Positions 1 to 8,909 of a stretch of DNA of 64,000 bases are shown in pieces. The translations under genes were made by a program, and so were the position numbers. Numbering within the stretch: the first letter of the stretch is position 1; each line of letters begins with the position of its first letter. The notes beneath the pieces are model-generated. The model saw only the letters and a program-made list of their open reading frames with translations, was not told the origin of the DNA and ran no database searches. This DNA comes from Photobacterium sp. DA100 (GTDB taxonomy: Bacteria; Pseudomonadota; Gammaproteobacteria; Enterobacterales; Vibrionaceae), in assembly GCF_029223585.1 (NCBI RefSeq), contig NZ_CP119424.1, forward strand, positions 620,001 to 684,000, read 5' to 3'.

Positions 1-292
1 GCCCTTTACCGCAGATCTTGACGAAAGTTTTTGCCATTCTCACAGCGGCGCCCGATTTCTCGAAACATGCCCCCATGATGACACCAAAAGCGATGATTAG
101 GCCGATTCCGCCTAGAACGCCGCCAAAGCCTGATTTAATTGCGTTAACCAGTTCAGTCGGTGCCATGCCTGCAAATAGGCCCATGATCAAGCATGAGAGC
201 ACCATTGCCAGTGCGACAGGGATACGGGTCTTGATGATCATGACCATCATTGCGGTAATACCAACAATAATGCCTAGAATTGCTCCATCCAT
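1..292 (-). CDS. GntP-family permease, N-terminal part (cut by window edge)
   Basis: Inner-membrane proton symporter of the gluconate permease (GntP) family; only the first 97 codons lie in the window. The visible protein begins MDGAILGIIVGITAMMVMII, a first membrane helix. Two further hydrophobic segments follow, with the glycine-rich GFGGVLGGIGLIIAFGVIMG typical of the family. The start at 292 is chosen because AAGGA lies 8 bases upstream; the ATG at 300 is in another frame. It is the last visible gene of the minus-strand threonate operon, 136 bases after otnI, so it probably imports the C4 sugar acid used by that operon. The substrate is inferred from context. Confidence 0.8.
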   Translation of the reverse strand, partial: MDGAILGIIVGITAMMVMIIKTRIPVALAMVLSCLIMGLFAGMAPTELVNAIKSGFGGVLGGIGLIIAFGVIMGACFEKSGAAVRMAKTFVKICGKG

Positions 293-428
293 TTCTTCAT
301 TCCTTTTAATTGCCTGCTGCGCAGGTTCTATTTCACGTCGTTTATCAGAGTTTTAAATGGGGCACCTTAGCTAGCAGATGCCGCAAACTGTGTTACTTAG
401 CCTTTCTACAAAAGGTGAAACTTCATAT

Positions 429-1205
429 TTATAAGTATGGTTTTAGCCAACCGAGCCCTTCGACTGTGGTTGCTTTCGGGTTATATTCACAGCCGATCCA
501 GCCGCTATAGCCCGACTCGTCCAGCACATTGAATAGGTGCGGGTAGTTCAGTTCGCCTTCGCTTGGCTCGTGGCGATTCGGTACCGAGGCAATTTGGATA
601 TGGCCGGTGTACTCCGCCAGGTCACGGATCAATACTGTGAGGTCACCATCCATAATTTGGGCGTGGTACAGGTCGAGCTGTAGCTTGACGTTCGGGCGTT
701 CAACCTGTTTTATCAGCTCTACCGCTTCACGCTGGTGCGATATGAAATAGCCCGGTACATCACGGTTGTTCAAAGGTTCAATCATCAGCTCAATACCGTG
801 CTCGGCAAAGACATCCGCGGCAAAGCGAATGTTGCTGATAAATGTGTCTACGTGTTGTTGATAGCTGAAGGCGCTATCGACAATACCCGACATGGCATGG
901 ACTTTTTTACAACCAAGGGAAAGGGCATAGTTCAGAGCTGTATCGACGCTGGCACGGAACTCTTCTTCACGTCCCGGGATGGCTGCAAAACCTCGCTCGC
1001 CAGCATCCCAGTTGCCCGGCGGCATATTGAACAGCGCCTGTTCGAAGCCATATTTCTTCAGCTTGTCTGCGAGTACTTCTGCGTCATAGGCGTAAGGGAA
1101 AAGGTATTCCACTGCCTTGAAACCGGCTTGGTGGGCTTGTTCGAAACGCTCGATAAACGGCACTTCGGTAAAAAGCATGGTGAGATTTGCAGCGAATTTA
1201 GCCAT
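429..1205 (-). CDS. otnI: 2-oxo-tetronate isomerase (hydroxypyruvate isomerase family)
   Basis: 258-residue TIM-barrel sugar isomerase of the Hyi/OtnI family. It opens MAKFAANLTMLFTEVPFIER and carries the family metal and active-site segments MIEPLNNRDVPGYFI and LQLDLYHAQIMDGDL, with IGCEYNP near the C-terminus. OtnI interconverts 2-oxo- and 3-oxo-tetronates in four-carbon sugar acid pathways. Its ATG shares one base with the otnC stop codon (TAATG), so the two are probably translationally coupled. The full otn gene set around it supports OtnI rather than a stand-alone hydroxypyruvate isomerase. Confidence 0.88.
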   Translation of the reverse strand: MAKFAANLTMLFTEVPFIERFEQAHQAGFKAVEYLFPYAYDAEVLADKLKKYGFEQALFNMPPGNWDAGERGFAAIPGREEEFRASVDTALNYALSLGCKKVHAMSGIVDSAFSYQQHVDTFISNIRFAADVFAEHGIELMIEPLNNRDVPGYFISHQREAVELIKQVERPNVKLQLDLYHAQIMDGDLTVLIRDLAEYTGHIQIASVPNRHEPSEGELNYPHLFNVLDESGYSGWIGCEYNPKATTVEGLGWLKPYL

Positions 1206-1837
1206 TATTTGCCTCTCCCTTGTAGGTCTGTGATTTCTTCTTCGCTAAGGTATCGAATTGACTTCCCATCCAGCATTAATGCGAGTTTCGCGGTTTCTTC
1301 CAGCTCTTCGGCATTGTCGACAGCATCAGTCAGGTTACTACCTGTGACAACCGGACCGTGGTTAGCCAGTAAGAAGGCCCGGTAGTCAGCTGCTCGCTTG
1401 GCCAGCTCTTCAGCTATGCGCGGATCGCCTGGACGTAGATACGGAATCACTGGCAGCTTGCCGATACGCATTACGAAATAGGGTGTGAATGGTTTAATGG
1501 CGTTGTTGGTGTCCAGCCCTTGCAAGCAAGACAGCGCTGTTAGGTAAGTCGAGTGCAAATGGACAATGGCATTGCATGCACTGTTGTTACGGTAAATCGC
1601 CAAGTGGAATGCCACTTCCTTCGATGGACGGTCACCTGAAATGTGGTTGCCGTCAATATCAACTACCGATAAACGATCCGCATCCAGTCGGCCAAATGAA
1701 GATCCGGTCGGTGTTGCCAAAAAGTGCCCGTTCGGCAGTTTGAGAGAGAGGTTACCTGCACCACCGGTGGCGTAACCGCGCTCGAACATCGAGCGAGCAA
1801 GCGTTACCATCTGCTCTCTGAGTTGTTGTTCAGTCAT
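1205..1837 (-). CDS. otnC: 3-oxo-tetronate 4-phosphate decarboxylase (class II aldolase/adducin family)
   Basis: 210-residue class II aldolase-fold enzyme that decarboxylates 3-oxo-tetronate 4-phosphate to a triose phosphate, probably dihydroxyacetone phosphate. Metal ligands are visible as the HxH pair in VHLHSTYLTAL and the histidine in LLANHGPVVTGSN; GGAGNLSLKLPNG is the substrate-phosphate loop. An upstream in-frame start at 1879 exists, but 1837 is preferred: it has AAGGG 7-11 bases upstream and gives the usual family N-terminus MTEQQLREQMV. With this start the gene overlaps the end of otnK by 8 bases. Confidence 0.88.
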   Translation of the reverse strand: MTEQQLREQMVTLARSMFERGYATGGAGNLSLKLPNGHFLATPTGSSFGRLDADRLSVVDIDGNHISGDRPSKEVAFHLAIYRNNSACNAIVHLHSTYLTALSCLQGLDTNNAIKPFTPYFVMRIGKLPVIPYLRPGDPRIAEELAKRAADYRAFLLANHGPVVTGSNLTDAVDNAEELEETAKLALMLDGKSIRYLSEEEITDLQGRGK

Positions 1838-3089
1838 GGTAGAACCCTTGTGCCGTTTCGAAGAAGTTAACGTCACCAAAGTTGCCTGATTTCAGCGCCA
1901 GTGACAGCTTGCTGTCGACCGCTTTTACCCAAGGCACGCCCGGTGCGATTTGAGGGCCGATATGGAAACCTTTTACCCCTAGGCTTTGGGTTACAACCCC
2001 GGATGTCTCACCGCCGGCTACAATGAAGTTCTGCACGCCATTCTCTTTTAGCTGGTGGGCTAGCTGGCTGAAGAACTGCTCAACGGCATGGCTGGATGCC
2101 TGAGCGCCGTATTGTGCTTGGATAGCCTTTAATACTTCCGGCTCAGCAGTGGCGTAAACCATAGGAGCAAAGTCAGCTTCAAGATTTTCTAGTACCCACT
2201 GAAAGACAGACTCACAGTAATCTTGCTGCTCAAGGCACGCTTTTACATCCAGAGCCTGGTGTGGTGCTTTTTGTGCGTAGTTGGTAACTTGCTGGTTGGT
2301 CATGACTGAGCATGACCCCGACAGCACCACGGTTTTGGCTTGCTGTGGCTTGCCTGCTTCTTTTGCCGAGGACTGGTCGCTTAAATGTTCCGTCCAGTTT
2401 TTGGCAATACCCGAAGCCAAACCTGAACCACCTGTGACCAACTTGAGTGATTTCACTGCTTCACCTAGTGTCTCCAAGTGGGACTGGTTGAATGCGTCGA
2501 CAACCGTGTAACGATGACCTTCTCGGACGAGGGTTGCGAAGCGCTCTGTAACCGCTTGGGCTCCTTGTTCGATAGTTTGGTAGTTCACCAGGCCGGTAGT
2601 ACCCGTTGACTGGCTATCCATCAGGCGTACTAAACTTGAATCGGTCATCGGGGTGACTGGGTGATTTCGCATGCCTGAGTCGGAGAGTAGTTCGCCCATC
2701 ACAAAAAGGTGACCATTGAACACAGTACGTCCGTTGACGGGCAGAGCAGGGCATACAATCGTGAAGTCTTCACCCAGGGCCTCAAGCAGTGCATCGGTGA
2801 CAGGCCCAATGTTGCCCTCGCAGGTGCTGTCGAAGGTCGAGCAGTATTTGAAGTAGAACTGCTGGCAGCCTTGCTGTCGTAGCCAGTTGAGAGCGGAAAC
2901 AGAGGTATCAATGGCCTCATCAACTGGGCAAGAGCGTGACTTCAAACTGATCACGACCGCATCGGCATCGATATCTAGAGTGGTTTCTGGCACACCATTT
3001 AACTGAATGGTGCGCATACCATTTTCAACCAGAAAGCCGGCAATGTCCGTTGCGCCGGTAAAATCGTCGGCGATAACTCCTAGTAGCAT
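1830..3089 (-). CDS. otnK: 3-oxo-tetronate kinase (four-carbon acid sugar kinase)
   Basis: 419-residue ATP-dependent kinase of the former DUF1537 family, which phosphorylates C4 of 3-oxo-tetronates. The N-terminal acid-binding domain starts LLGVIADDFTGATDIAGFL, the family hallmark DDFTGATD. The C-terminal nucleotide-binding domain has the glycine-rich VAGGETSGVVTQSLGV near residue 360. Length is normal for the family. It begins 2 bases after the ltnD stop codon and overlaps otnC, so it sits in the middle of a tight operon. Confidence 0.9.
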   Translation of the reverse strand: MLLGVIADDFTGATDIAGFLVENGMRTIQLNGVPETTLDIDADAVVISLKSRSCPVDEAIDTSVSALNWLRQQGCQQFYFKYCSTFDSTCEGNIGPVTDALLEALGEDFTIVCPALPVNGRTVFNGHLFVMGELLSDSGMRNHPVTPMTDSSLVRLMDSQSTGTTGLVNYQTIEQGAQAVTERFATLVREGHRYTVVDAFNQSHLETLGEAVKSLKLVTGGSGLASGIAKNWTEHLSDQSSAKEAGKPQQAKTVVLSGSCSVMTNQQVTNYAQKAPHQALDVKACLEQQDYCESVFQWVLENLEADFAPMVYATAEPEVLKAIQAQYGAQASSHAVEQFFSQLAHQLKENGVQNFIVAGGETSGVVTQSLGVKGFHIGPQIAPGVPWVKAVDSKLSLALKSGNFGDVNFFETAQGFYHD

Positions 3090-3091
3090 AA

Positions 3092-3997
3092 TTATTGCTC
3101 CTTCTTAGGCAGTTCAATGCCATCGAAAATTTTGATGACAGCACTGTCGTCTTCCTGACCAAAACCTGCATTGCTGGCGCTGGTGAACATGTTCAGCGCG
3201 GTGGAGGCAAGTGGAAGTGGGAATTTCAGATCTTTGGCAGTATCAGAGACAAGGTTGAGATCCTTCACGAAGATATCGACCATTGACGTTGGGGTGTAGT
3301 CGCCATCAACAACATGCTTCATGCGGTTTTCGAACATCCATGAATTTCCCGCGGCATTGGTTACCACGTCGTACATCAAATCCAGAGGGATATTGGCACG
3401 GGCAGCGAGCGCCATGGCTTCGGCCCCTGCCGCGATGTGAACGCCTGCAAGTAGCTGGTGGATGATCTTGACAGTTGCACCCATGCCGATTTCGGTACCA
3501 ATGTTGTAAACCTTGCCTGCGGTTGCATCGAGTACGGGCTTAAGCTTGGTAAAGGCTTCTTCTGAGCCTGACGCCATGATGGTCATTTCACCTAGGTTGG
3601 CTTTTGCCGCGCCACCAGAAACCGGGGCATCAAGCATGATAAGTTGATGTTCTTTCAGACTGGCTTCAATGCTTTTTGCATCTTCGGCTGAGATAGTCGC
3701 AGACACCATAACGGCAGTGCCGGGTCTAAGCTGTGTGGCAAGTTGATTGTCAAACAGTACGGCTTTGGCTTGACGGGCATTCACGACCAGCAGCAAGACC
3801 GCGTCGAGTACCTGGGCGAAGTCAGCACAGTTGTGTGAAACACCTTTTGCACCGGCTTGTTCGAGTTCTTTTAGTGCGTCGGTGCTGAGGTCGATACCAT
3901 ACGTATCAAGACCGGCACGGATACAAGATTTAGCAGCGCCCATACCCATCGAGCCTAGACCAATTACGGCAACTGATTGTAATTGTTGACTTTCCAT
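3092..3997 (-). CDS. ltnD: L-threonate 2-dehydrogenase (3-hydroxyacid dehydrogenase family)
   Basis: 301-residue NAD-dependent beta-hydroxyacid dehydrogenase, first gene of the threonate operon. The Rossmann motif VIGLGSMGMGAAKSC lies near the N-terminus. The substrate loop DAPVSGGAAKANLGEMTIMA and the catalytic-lysine helix GMGATVKIIHQLLAGVHIA (Lys about 170) are intact. I start it at 3997 because GGAGAGG sits just upstream; the in-frame ATG at 4009 has no ribosome-binding site. LtnD oxidises L-threonate to 2-oxo-tetronate, and the neighbouring otnK, otnC and otnI supply the later steps. It is divergent from the DeoR-type gene at 4290. Confidence 0.88.
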   Translation of the reverse strand: MESQQLQSVAVIGLGSMGMGAAKSCIRAGLDTYGIDLSTDALKELEQAGAKGVSHNCADFAQVLDAVLLLVVNARQAKAVLFDNQLATQLRPGTAVMVSATISAEDAKSIEASLKEHQLIMLDAPVSGGAAKANLGEMTIMASGSEEAFTKLKPVLDATAGKVYNIGTEIGMGATVKIIHQLLAGVHIAAGAEAMALAARANIPLDLMYDVVTNAAGNSWMFENRMKHVVDGDYTPTSMVDIFVKDLNLVSDTAKDLKFPLPLASTALNMFTSASNAGFGQEDDSAVIKIFDGIELPKKEQ

Positions 3998-4079
3998 TTG
4001 CCTCTCCATGTTAACTTTTGTGAAATTCTGTTCTTGTTTGTGATTCTATGCTGCTTTTTTCGAAAGGTGAAGGCGTGAC

Positions 4080-4118
4080 TTCACACTTTTTAACAGTGGT
4101 TGTGATAAAAAGTGTGAA
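4080..4118. promoter_or_regulatory. Inverted repeat, candidate operator of the threonate operon
   Basis: A perfect 12-bp inverted repeat (TTCACACTTTTT at 4080-4091, AAAAAGTGTGAA at 4107-4118, 15-base spacer) lies in the divergent region between ltnD and the DeoR-type regulator. A further half-site GTGTGAA occurs at 4125-4131. DeoR-family proteins bind repeats of this sort near their own promoters. That this regulator binds here is inference. Confidence 0.55.
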
Positions 4119-4229
4119 TTTTTGGTGTGAATATCTGACTGCGTGAAGGTGAGAAATAAGAGATAAAGGGTAATAAGCTGAAAAATGGAAGAATAATCAA
4201 ATAATGCCTTACCAAATGATCACATATAT

Positions 4230-4247
4230 TCACACAAGGGGGTGTGA
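4230..4247. promoter_or_regulatory. Second TCACAC/GTGTGA inverted repeat in front of the DeoR-type gene
   Basis: TCACAC (4230-4235) and GTGTGA (4242-4247) face each other across 6 bases. They share the half-site of the larger repeat at 4080-4118 and lie 43 bases before the regulator start codon. The position fits autoregulation. Confidence 0.45.
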
Positions 4248-4289
4248 GGTGTTAAGATGCTTGCAAGATAACTATACAGAAGAAGCATT

Positions 4290-5048
4290 ATGATTCCGGC
4301 AGAACGACAACGAACGATCCTGACTTTGTTGGGTAATCAGGAAGTCATCAGCATCAGTGAATTGACTCATCAGCTTGATGTATCTCATATGACGATCCGA
4401 CGTGATATCGCCAAGCTAGAGTCGGACGGGCGCGTTATGTCGGTATCGGGTGGGGTTCAACTGACCGAGACGATTCACACCGAACTCTCACATGATGTGA
4501 AAATTAACCAGCACCGAAACGAAAAGGCCGATATTGGGTTCTATGCGGCGCAGCTGATTAAACCGAATATGACGGTTTATCTGGATGCAGGAACCACAAC
4601 ACTTGAAATCGCCCATCAGCTAAATCACAGGGAAGATCTCTTGGTGATCACCAACGATTTCGCCATCGCCTGCTATTTGATGAACCATTCTGAGTGCAGT
4701 ATCTACCATACTGGCGGCAAGGTGGACAAAGGGAACCAGTCCTGTGTCGGGCAGCAAGCAACCCACATATTGCGGGAGATGAATATTGATTTGGCGTTTG
4801 TTTCGACATCGTCATGGAATCAGCGTGGCATCTCGACCCCAAGCGAAGAGAAAGTGTTGGTGAAGAAGGCGATTATTGCTTCCTCGCGACAAAGCTATTT
4901 GGTGAGCGATTCTTCCAAATACGGCAAGGTAGCAACTTTCCATGCTATAGATATGGAATGCTTTGACAAAGTGATCACTGATAGCGAATTCCCTAGCAGT
5001 TGCATTGAAGATCTCAATGAGCGGGGAATAACGGTCGAAGTTGTCTAA
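4290..5048 (+). CDS. DeoR/GlpR-family transcriptional regulator of the threonate operon
   Basis: 252-residue repressor-type protein. The N-terminal winged helix-turn-helix reads VISISELTHQLDVSHMTIRR (residues about 18-37), with the MTIRRD recognition helix typical of DeoR proteins. The C-terminal sugar-phosphate sensor domain has DAGTTTLEIAHQL (about 97-109) and TGGKVDKGNQSCVG. It is transcribed divergently from ltnD and resembles the YgbI-type regulators found beside otn operons. Its likely job is to repress that operon until a pathway intermediate is present. Confidence 0.85.
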   Translation: MIPAERQRTILTLLGNQEVISISELTHQLDVSHMTIRRDIAKLESDGRVMSVSGGVQLTETIHTELSHDVKINQHRNEKADIGFYAAQLIKPNMTVYLDAGTTTLEIAHQLNHREDLLVITNDFAIACYLMNHSECSIYHTGGKVDKGNQSCVGQQATHILREMNIDLAFVSTSSWNQRGISTPSEEKVLVKKAIIASSRQSYLVSDSSKYGKVATFHAIDMECFDKVITDSEFPSSCIEDLNERGITVEVV

Positions 5049-5053
5049 GCTAT

Positions 5054-5087
5054 GGTTGCATCCCGAATACGCATGAGGGATGCAACC
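5054..5087. terminator. Hairpin between convergent genes
   Basis: Perfect 11-bp arms (GGTTGCATCCC at 5054-5064, GGGATGCAACC at 5077-5087) with a 12-base loop lie 5 bases after the regulator stop and 6 bases before the end of the convergent gene. The T-run is poor on both strands, so it may be a 3'-end stabiliser rather than a strong terminator. Confidence 0.5.
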
Positions 5088-5093
5088 CTTAAA

Positions 5094-5513
5094 TCAACTA
5101 TTGTTACTGGCTTCTATAAATGGTCGCTGTGCTTCAAATCCATTCATGAATAAACATCGATGCGTATAGGCCGACGTCAGCAGTACATGATGATCAATTT
5201 CGGTATAGCGTTTCTTGGCACGGTCGGCAAAAAATATATATTCACTATTGGTCCGATTTATAATTGACTCAGCAGCCTTTTTCGGCACCTTAAATTCAGC
5301 AATCAAAGACTGGTAGTTGGAAAGGTGCAAATTATATCTATCATTTCTAAGGTAATTAGCGGCAGCAAGGCAAGTTGCTTCTTCATTTAGCTCAAACATC
5401 ATTTCTTCAGGAGCAAGTAGGCGACGGTGAACGGCATTGCTTTCTTTTGCAATAACACTGGTGCTGATTAAAGCAAAAAATTGCAAAATAAATAGAGTGG
5501 TTGCAGATTTCAT
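5094..5513 (-). CDS. Exported hypothetical protein
   Basis: 139 residues with a clear Sec signal peptide (MKSATTLFILQFFALISTSVIA, predicted cleavage after Ala22). The mature part is mostly polar and probably helical, with two cysteines (in EATCLAAANYLRN and HRCLFMNG) that could pair in the periplasm. I recognise no family. It stands alone, convergent with the DeoR-type gene and divergent from the metallophosphoesterase. Confidence 0.65.
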   Translation of the reverse strand: MKSATTLFILQFFALISTSVIAKESNAVHRRLLAPEEMMFELNEEATCLAAANYLRNDRYNLHLSNYQSLIAEFKVPKKAAESIINRTNSEYIFFADRAKKRYTEIDHHVLLTSAYTHRCLFMNGFEAQRPFIEASNNS

Positions 5514-5582
5514 GTTCTTTAGTATGAGAGGAAATATTAAATAGAATAATGGTGAAAGATTACATTTTTATTTAAATCACCT

Positions 5583-5595
5583 TGTAATAATTACA
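5583..5595. promoter_or_regulatory. Short palindrome in the divergent promoter region
   Basis: TGTAATAATTACA is a 13-base palindrome in the A+T-rich 160-base region between the divergent genes starting at 5513 and 5677. It may be an operator for either gene. No regulator can be assigned. Confidence 0.25.
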
Positions 5596-5676
5596 GGAAG
5601 AAAAAATAAAAATGTAATATATTTCACGTAAATTATCCGCGTTTTATTTTCTTCAATAATAACAGTAGTGGTAATC

Positions 5677-7671
5677 ATGCAAAATAATACATGGAAGCGT
5701 TCTTTTATTGCAATGTCAATTATTGCAACCTTGGCTGGTTGTAATAGTTCTTCTTCTGAGGATTCTGGTAAAACCTCACCAAAACCGGATGCATCTTTAA
5801 AAGTCGGCCTTCTCCCTGATACACAAGGTGGTGGTTGGAATGTTGCGATTCACCCGATGGAAGCGGTTCTTGCCAAGCACCATGCTGAAGGGGTTAATGT
5901 AGTAATTCCTGTTGGAGACCTGACAGATAATGGTTCTACCAAAGAATGGGAACAGTGGCGGTCGGTAGCGGATAAATATCGCGAAGCGGGTATGGAGTTT
6001 CTGCCAGTGATGGGGAACCACGAAACGAGCTGGGCTTATACCGTAGAGTGGATTGATAATATGCGCCACTTCATCCCAGAAGATGCTGTACATATGCCTT
6101 CAGCAGAGTGGCTTAACTATTACATCATTCGCGACAATGTATTGATGATAGGTTTAGCCTATTATAATTTGCCGATTGCGTTTAGCTGGATTGAAGAGAT
6201 TCTTGCAGAAAATAAAGGTAAGTTTGACCATGTAGTGATCGCTAGCCATGATGGACTTGTTGGCGCAAAATATGGCCAAACCCGTGAGCAAATTGTTCAA
6301 GGCGTCAAAGATGACAATCGCCTGTTTGATATCCACAAGGATATTCGTGAACTATTTGCAAAGTATGACGTGATTTGGGTACAGGGTCACGAACATATGT
6401 ATCAGCGCTCTCAAATCCATGCACGTGTATACGGTTCGAATGACCCTGGCGGTCGCAGTAATGTCGACACTTTAGCTTCTACACCTAGTGGTGGGAACTA
6501 CCGTATGCCTTCATACACCCAGATTGTAAGTGGTAACGCCTCGTACAAAGGATATGAATATCGCTATGGTGAACGTGAACTGATCCAGGATGTTATTCAG
6601 CACAAAATGGCCACGCTGAAACCTGAGTATGACTCAAACCATTATGATGCCAACGCGGCGATTTTGAGTTTTGGCGGTAATCGTGTTGATTATCATGCTT
6701 ATTATGCCCCGCATACGATTACCCGTAATGAAGATGGTATGAAAGAGCTTGAAGAGCCGAATTGGACCCTGATGGATACTTTTAGCCGTACTTTAGATCG
6801 TTGCGAAACCCTGATTTATCCAAACTCCATCCCTGATGAACAGCGACCAATTCTTAACCATATTGTTGAGTATAAGACTAATGATTGCCTAGGCTACGAC
6901 GGTTCTTCAGCGCGTTTGGTGGGGGGAGTGAATGATACATTCAATCGTGTCGATACTACTGAGCGTACAATGGGCTATAACGCGGGTTTAACTCGTGCCG
7001 AAACCATGAATGACATGATGCGTCTGAGCTACCAATTTCTTTTTACCCAGCATAAGGCTTGGGACCCAAATTTGAACGGAGCTGAGCGAGTCGTTAAAGG
7101 GCAACAGGATCAGGATGATACTGGTGCAGAGACCGGATATGTCGTGGTACCAGCAACCACTATCGATATGAAAAAGCATGTAACGTTAAGCTGGATGCCA
7201 AAAACGAATGAAACGCGCTCTGATATTTTGATCATTAGTGGTATGCAGAATCATGGAGGTGTTTATCAAAATGCTTACGGTGGTGAGCAAAATATGCGTG
7301 TGACTTGGGGGCTGCAAGGCTCTCAACCTGATGGCTCTGCGAAAATGCCTCACCGGTTGCCTGTCACTGCAAGCCAGGACTGGGATGTTGAGCAAATCAC
7401 CGGTGACAAATACGGTGTTCAGTTTACAGCGGCTGCTGATTTGAATGCTAAAGGGGTTGTTTTGGGTGAGCAAGTTAATGGTGTATGGAAGCCGTTAGTG
7501 ACTGAAAACTGTATTGTTGATGCTCCTTGGGACGAGAGTTACTTGAACAGTGAGCCTGTTCGTGATGTACATTGTGATGGTCAAGCGGTCGTAGGTTATG
7601 ATGGCCAGTATGGTAATCGCTGGTGGATGATTGCAGATCGCGATTTGGAAATTGCGCTAGTAAAGCGTTAA
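5677..7671 (+). CDS. Calcineurin-like metallophosphoesterase lipoprotein
   Basis: 664-residue lipoprotein. The signal peptide ends in lipobox LAGC with Cys22 as the lipidated residue. Metallophosphoesterase motifs run in order: DTQ (residues 48-50, in the place of the usual DxH), GDLTDNG (80-86), GNHE (113-116), a histidine in IASHDG, and GHEHMYQRS. A long C-terminal region of about 350 residues has no motif I recognise. The start at 5677 gives a proper lipoprotein signal; the GTG at 5668 only adds three residues. The substrate is unknown; a periplasmic or surface phosphate-ester hydrolase is the safe description. It is monocistronic, with a terminator after it. Confidence 0.8.
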   Translation: MQNNTWKRSFIAMSIIATLAGCNSSSSEDSGKTSPKPDASLKVGLLPDTQGGGWNVAIHPMEAVLAKHHAEGVNVVIPVGDLTDNGSTKEWEQWRSVADKYREAGMEFLPVMGNHETSWAYTVEWIDNMRHFIPEDAVHMPSAEWLNYYIIRDNVLMIGLAYYNLPIAFSWIEEILAENKGKFDHVVIASHDGLVGAKYGQTREQIVQGVKDDNRLFDIHKDIRELFAKYDVIWVQGHEHMYQRSQIHARVYGSNDPGGRSNVDTLASTPSGGNYRMPSYTQIVSGNASYKGYEYRYGERELIQDVIQHKMATLKPEYDSNHYDANAAILSFGGNRVDYHAYYAPHTITRNEDGMKELEEPNWTLMDTFSRTLDRCETLIYPNSIPDEQRPILNHIVEYKTNDCLGYDGSSARLVGGVNDTFNRVDTTERTMGYNAGLTRAETMNDMMRLSYQFLFTQHKAWDPNLNGAERVVKGQQDQDDTGAETGYVVVPATTIDMKKHVTLSWMPKTNETRSDILIISGMQNHGGVYQNAYGGEQNMRVTWGLQGSQPDGSAKMPHRLPVTASQDWDVEQITGDKYGVQFTAAADLNAKGVVLGEQVNGVWKPLVTENCIVDAPWDESYLNSEPVRDVHCDGQAVVGYDGQYGNRWWMIADRDLEIALVKR

Positions 7672-7712
7672 TGGGTAATTTCTAGCGTGATATAAGGGAA
7701 TGCAAACTCATT

Positions 7713-7738
7713 AAGCCATCGGTAATGCCCGATGGCTT
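7713..7738 (+). terminator. Rho-independent terminator after the metallophosphoesterase
   Basis: The stem AAGCCATCGG / CCGATGGCTT has a 6-base loop and runs into TTTT, 42 bases after the stop codon. Confidence 0.85.
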
Positions 7739-7967
7739 TTACTCGTGATAGAGAGACTAAATTTAAGGTTTTAGACAATTGCAACCAACTTCATTTAATT
7801 ACCCAACATCGAGAGATTCTTTTCTATACTTTTAATAAGTGGCTTCAAGTTAACTTCTATCATTAGCTTTTCATCAACCGTTTCTTTCAAACTCACCCAT
7901 TAACTGATTAACCATTTTGAATCTTGCTGATGCGGATGCATCGTTCATAGATTAGTAGGGGGTTATC

Positions 7968-8690
7968 ATGCTTGATTTGGCAAATAGCAGTGTGTTGAAA
8001 AGTAAGCAGGCCAAAGTAACAACGGCTTCCAATATCATCAAGGATGTAATTTTAGTTGATCTCGTTGAGCTGTACTCTCCAGCAGAAATTGAGTTGTTGC
8101 AGCAGGCACAACGGCTGATTGATGATGGAAAAATGCGTGTTCAATGCTTAAAGGAAAAGCGTAGGCATGAGGAAACACAAAGAGAACAGAAAGAAACTGA
8201 ACTTCATGAGCAGGCATATCGCAAGGCATTGTCAGCCCTTGATGGAAAGTCTTTGTCAGAGCTCTATTTTTTGAATGTATGTTTTTCATATTCGTCATCA
8301 TCGGTCATTGAATTGATTCAAGAATATGATCACCAACATTATTTGGCATCCGTCCAGCGCTGGCTTGATATGGGTGAGTCAAAGGACATTCACTTTGAGC
8401 AATCGCCTGAAGAAGTTCGAGATGAGTGGAAAGAGGGGATCGCTGCAGCTGCGATAGAAATGATCAGCTGGCCCTGCCTTAAATTCCATCGGGACTACCA
8501 AGAGTCGAAGGTGAGTTATATCTCACCCAAAGGTATTGCGGAAGATTTTCCTCACTCCATTTATAACGCTGTGATAGAAAACAATCAGTCAAACTTAACC
8601 GCTGAATGCCTTACTGTGATCCAGGCTCTATCAGCTTATGAGAATAATGTGGCCAAAGTCCAAAAAATCTTAGAAAGATTAGGTCAGTAG
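7968..8690 (+). CDS. Unrecognised cytoplasmic protein, 240 residues
   Basis: No family recognised. There is no signal peptide or membrane segment. Residues about 40-90 (EIELLQQAQRLIDDGKMRVQ followed by many E, K and R) look like a charged coiled coil. The middle has WLDMGESKDIHFEQSPEEVR and two conserved-looking tryptophans. AGGGGG 6-10 bases before ATG supports the start. The 296 bases before it hold the previous terminator and otherwise only A+T-rich sequence. It is followed by a weak hairpin at 8758-8783, so it is probably a single-gene unit. Confidence 0.6.
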   Translation: MLDLANSSVLKSKQAKVTTASNIIKDVILVDLVELYSPAEIELLQQAQRLIDDGKMRVQCLKEKRRHEETQREQKETELHEQAYRKALSALDGKSLSELYFLNVCFSYSSSSVIELIQEYDHQHYLASVQRWLDMGESKDIHFEQSPEEVRDEWKEGIAAAAIEMISWPCLKFHRDYQESKVSYISPKGIAEDFPHSIYNAVIENNQSNLTAECLTVIQALSAYENNVAKVQKILERLGQ

Positions 8691-8757
8691 TGGGGAGTGC
8701 CAGCTTAGCTGGCAACCTATTTGTCATAACTATGCTCTTGCCTCACTCAAAACCCAT

Positions 8758-8783
8758 AAAAACCTCAACTTAGTAAGGTTTTT
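8758..8783 (+). terminator. Weak terminator after the 240-residue gene
   Basis: AAAAACCT (8758-8765) pairs with AGGTTTTT (8776-8783) across a 10-base loop. The stem is A+T-rich but ends in a T-run. Confidence 0.5.
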
Positions 8784-8909
8784 GTTTATAAATTCAGCAA
8801 ACAATACCTTTTGGCACCTTCGGGCAGCAGTAAACGTTGGTTAAGTCACTAAAATATAATAATTAACTGTCTACACTGGATGTAACTGATTGTTTATGGA
8901 GGGAGCCAT

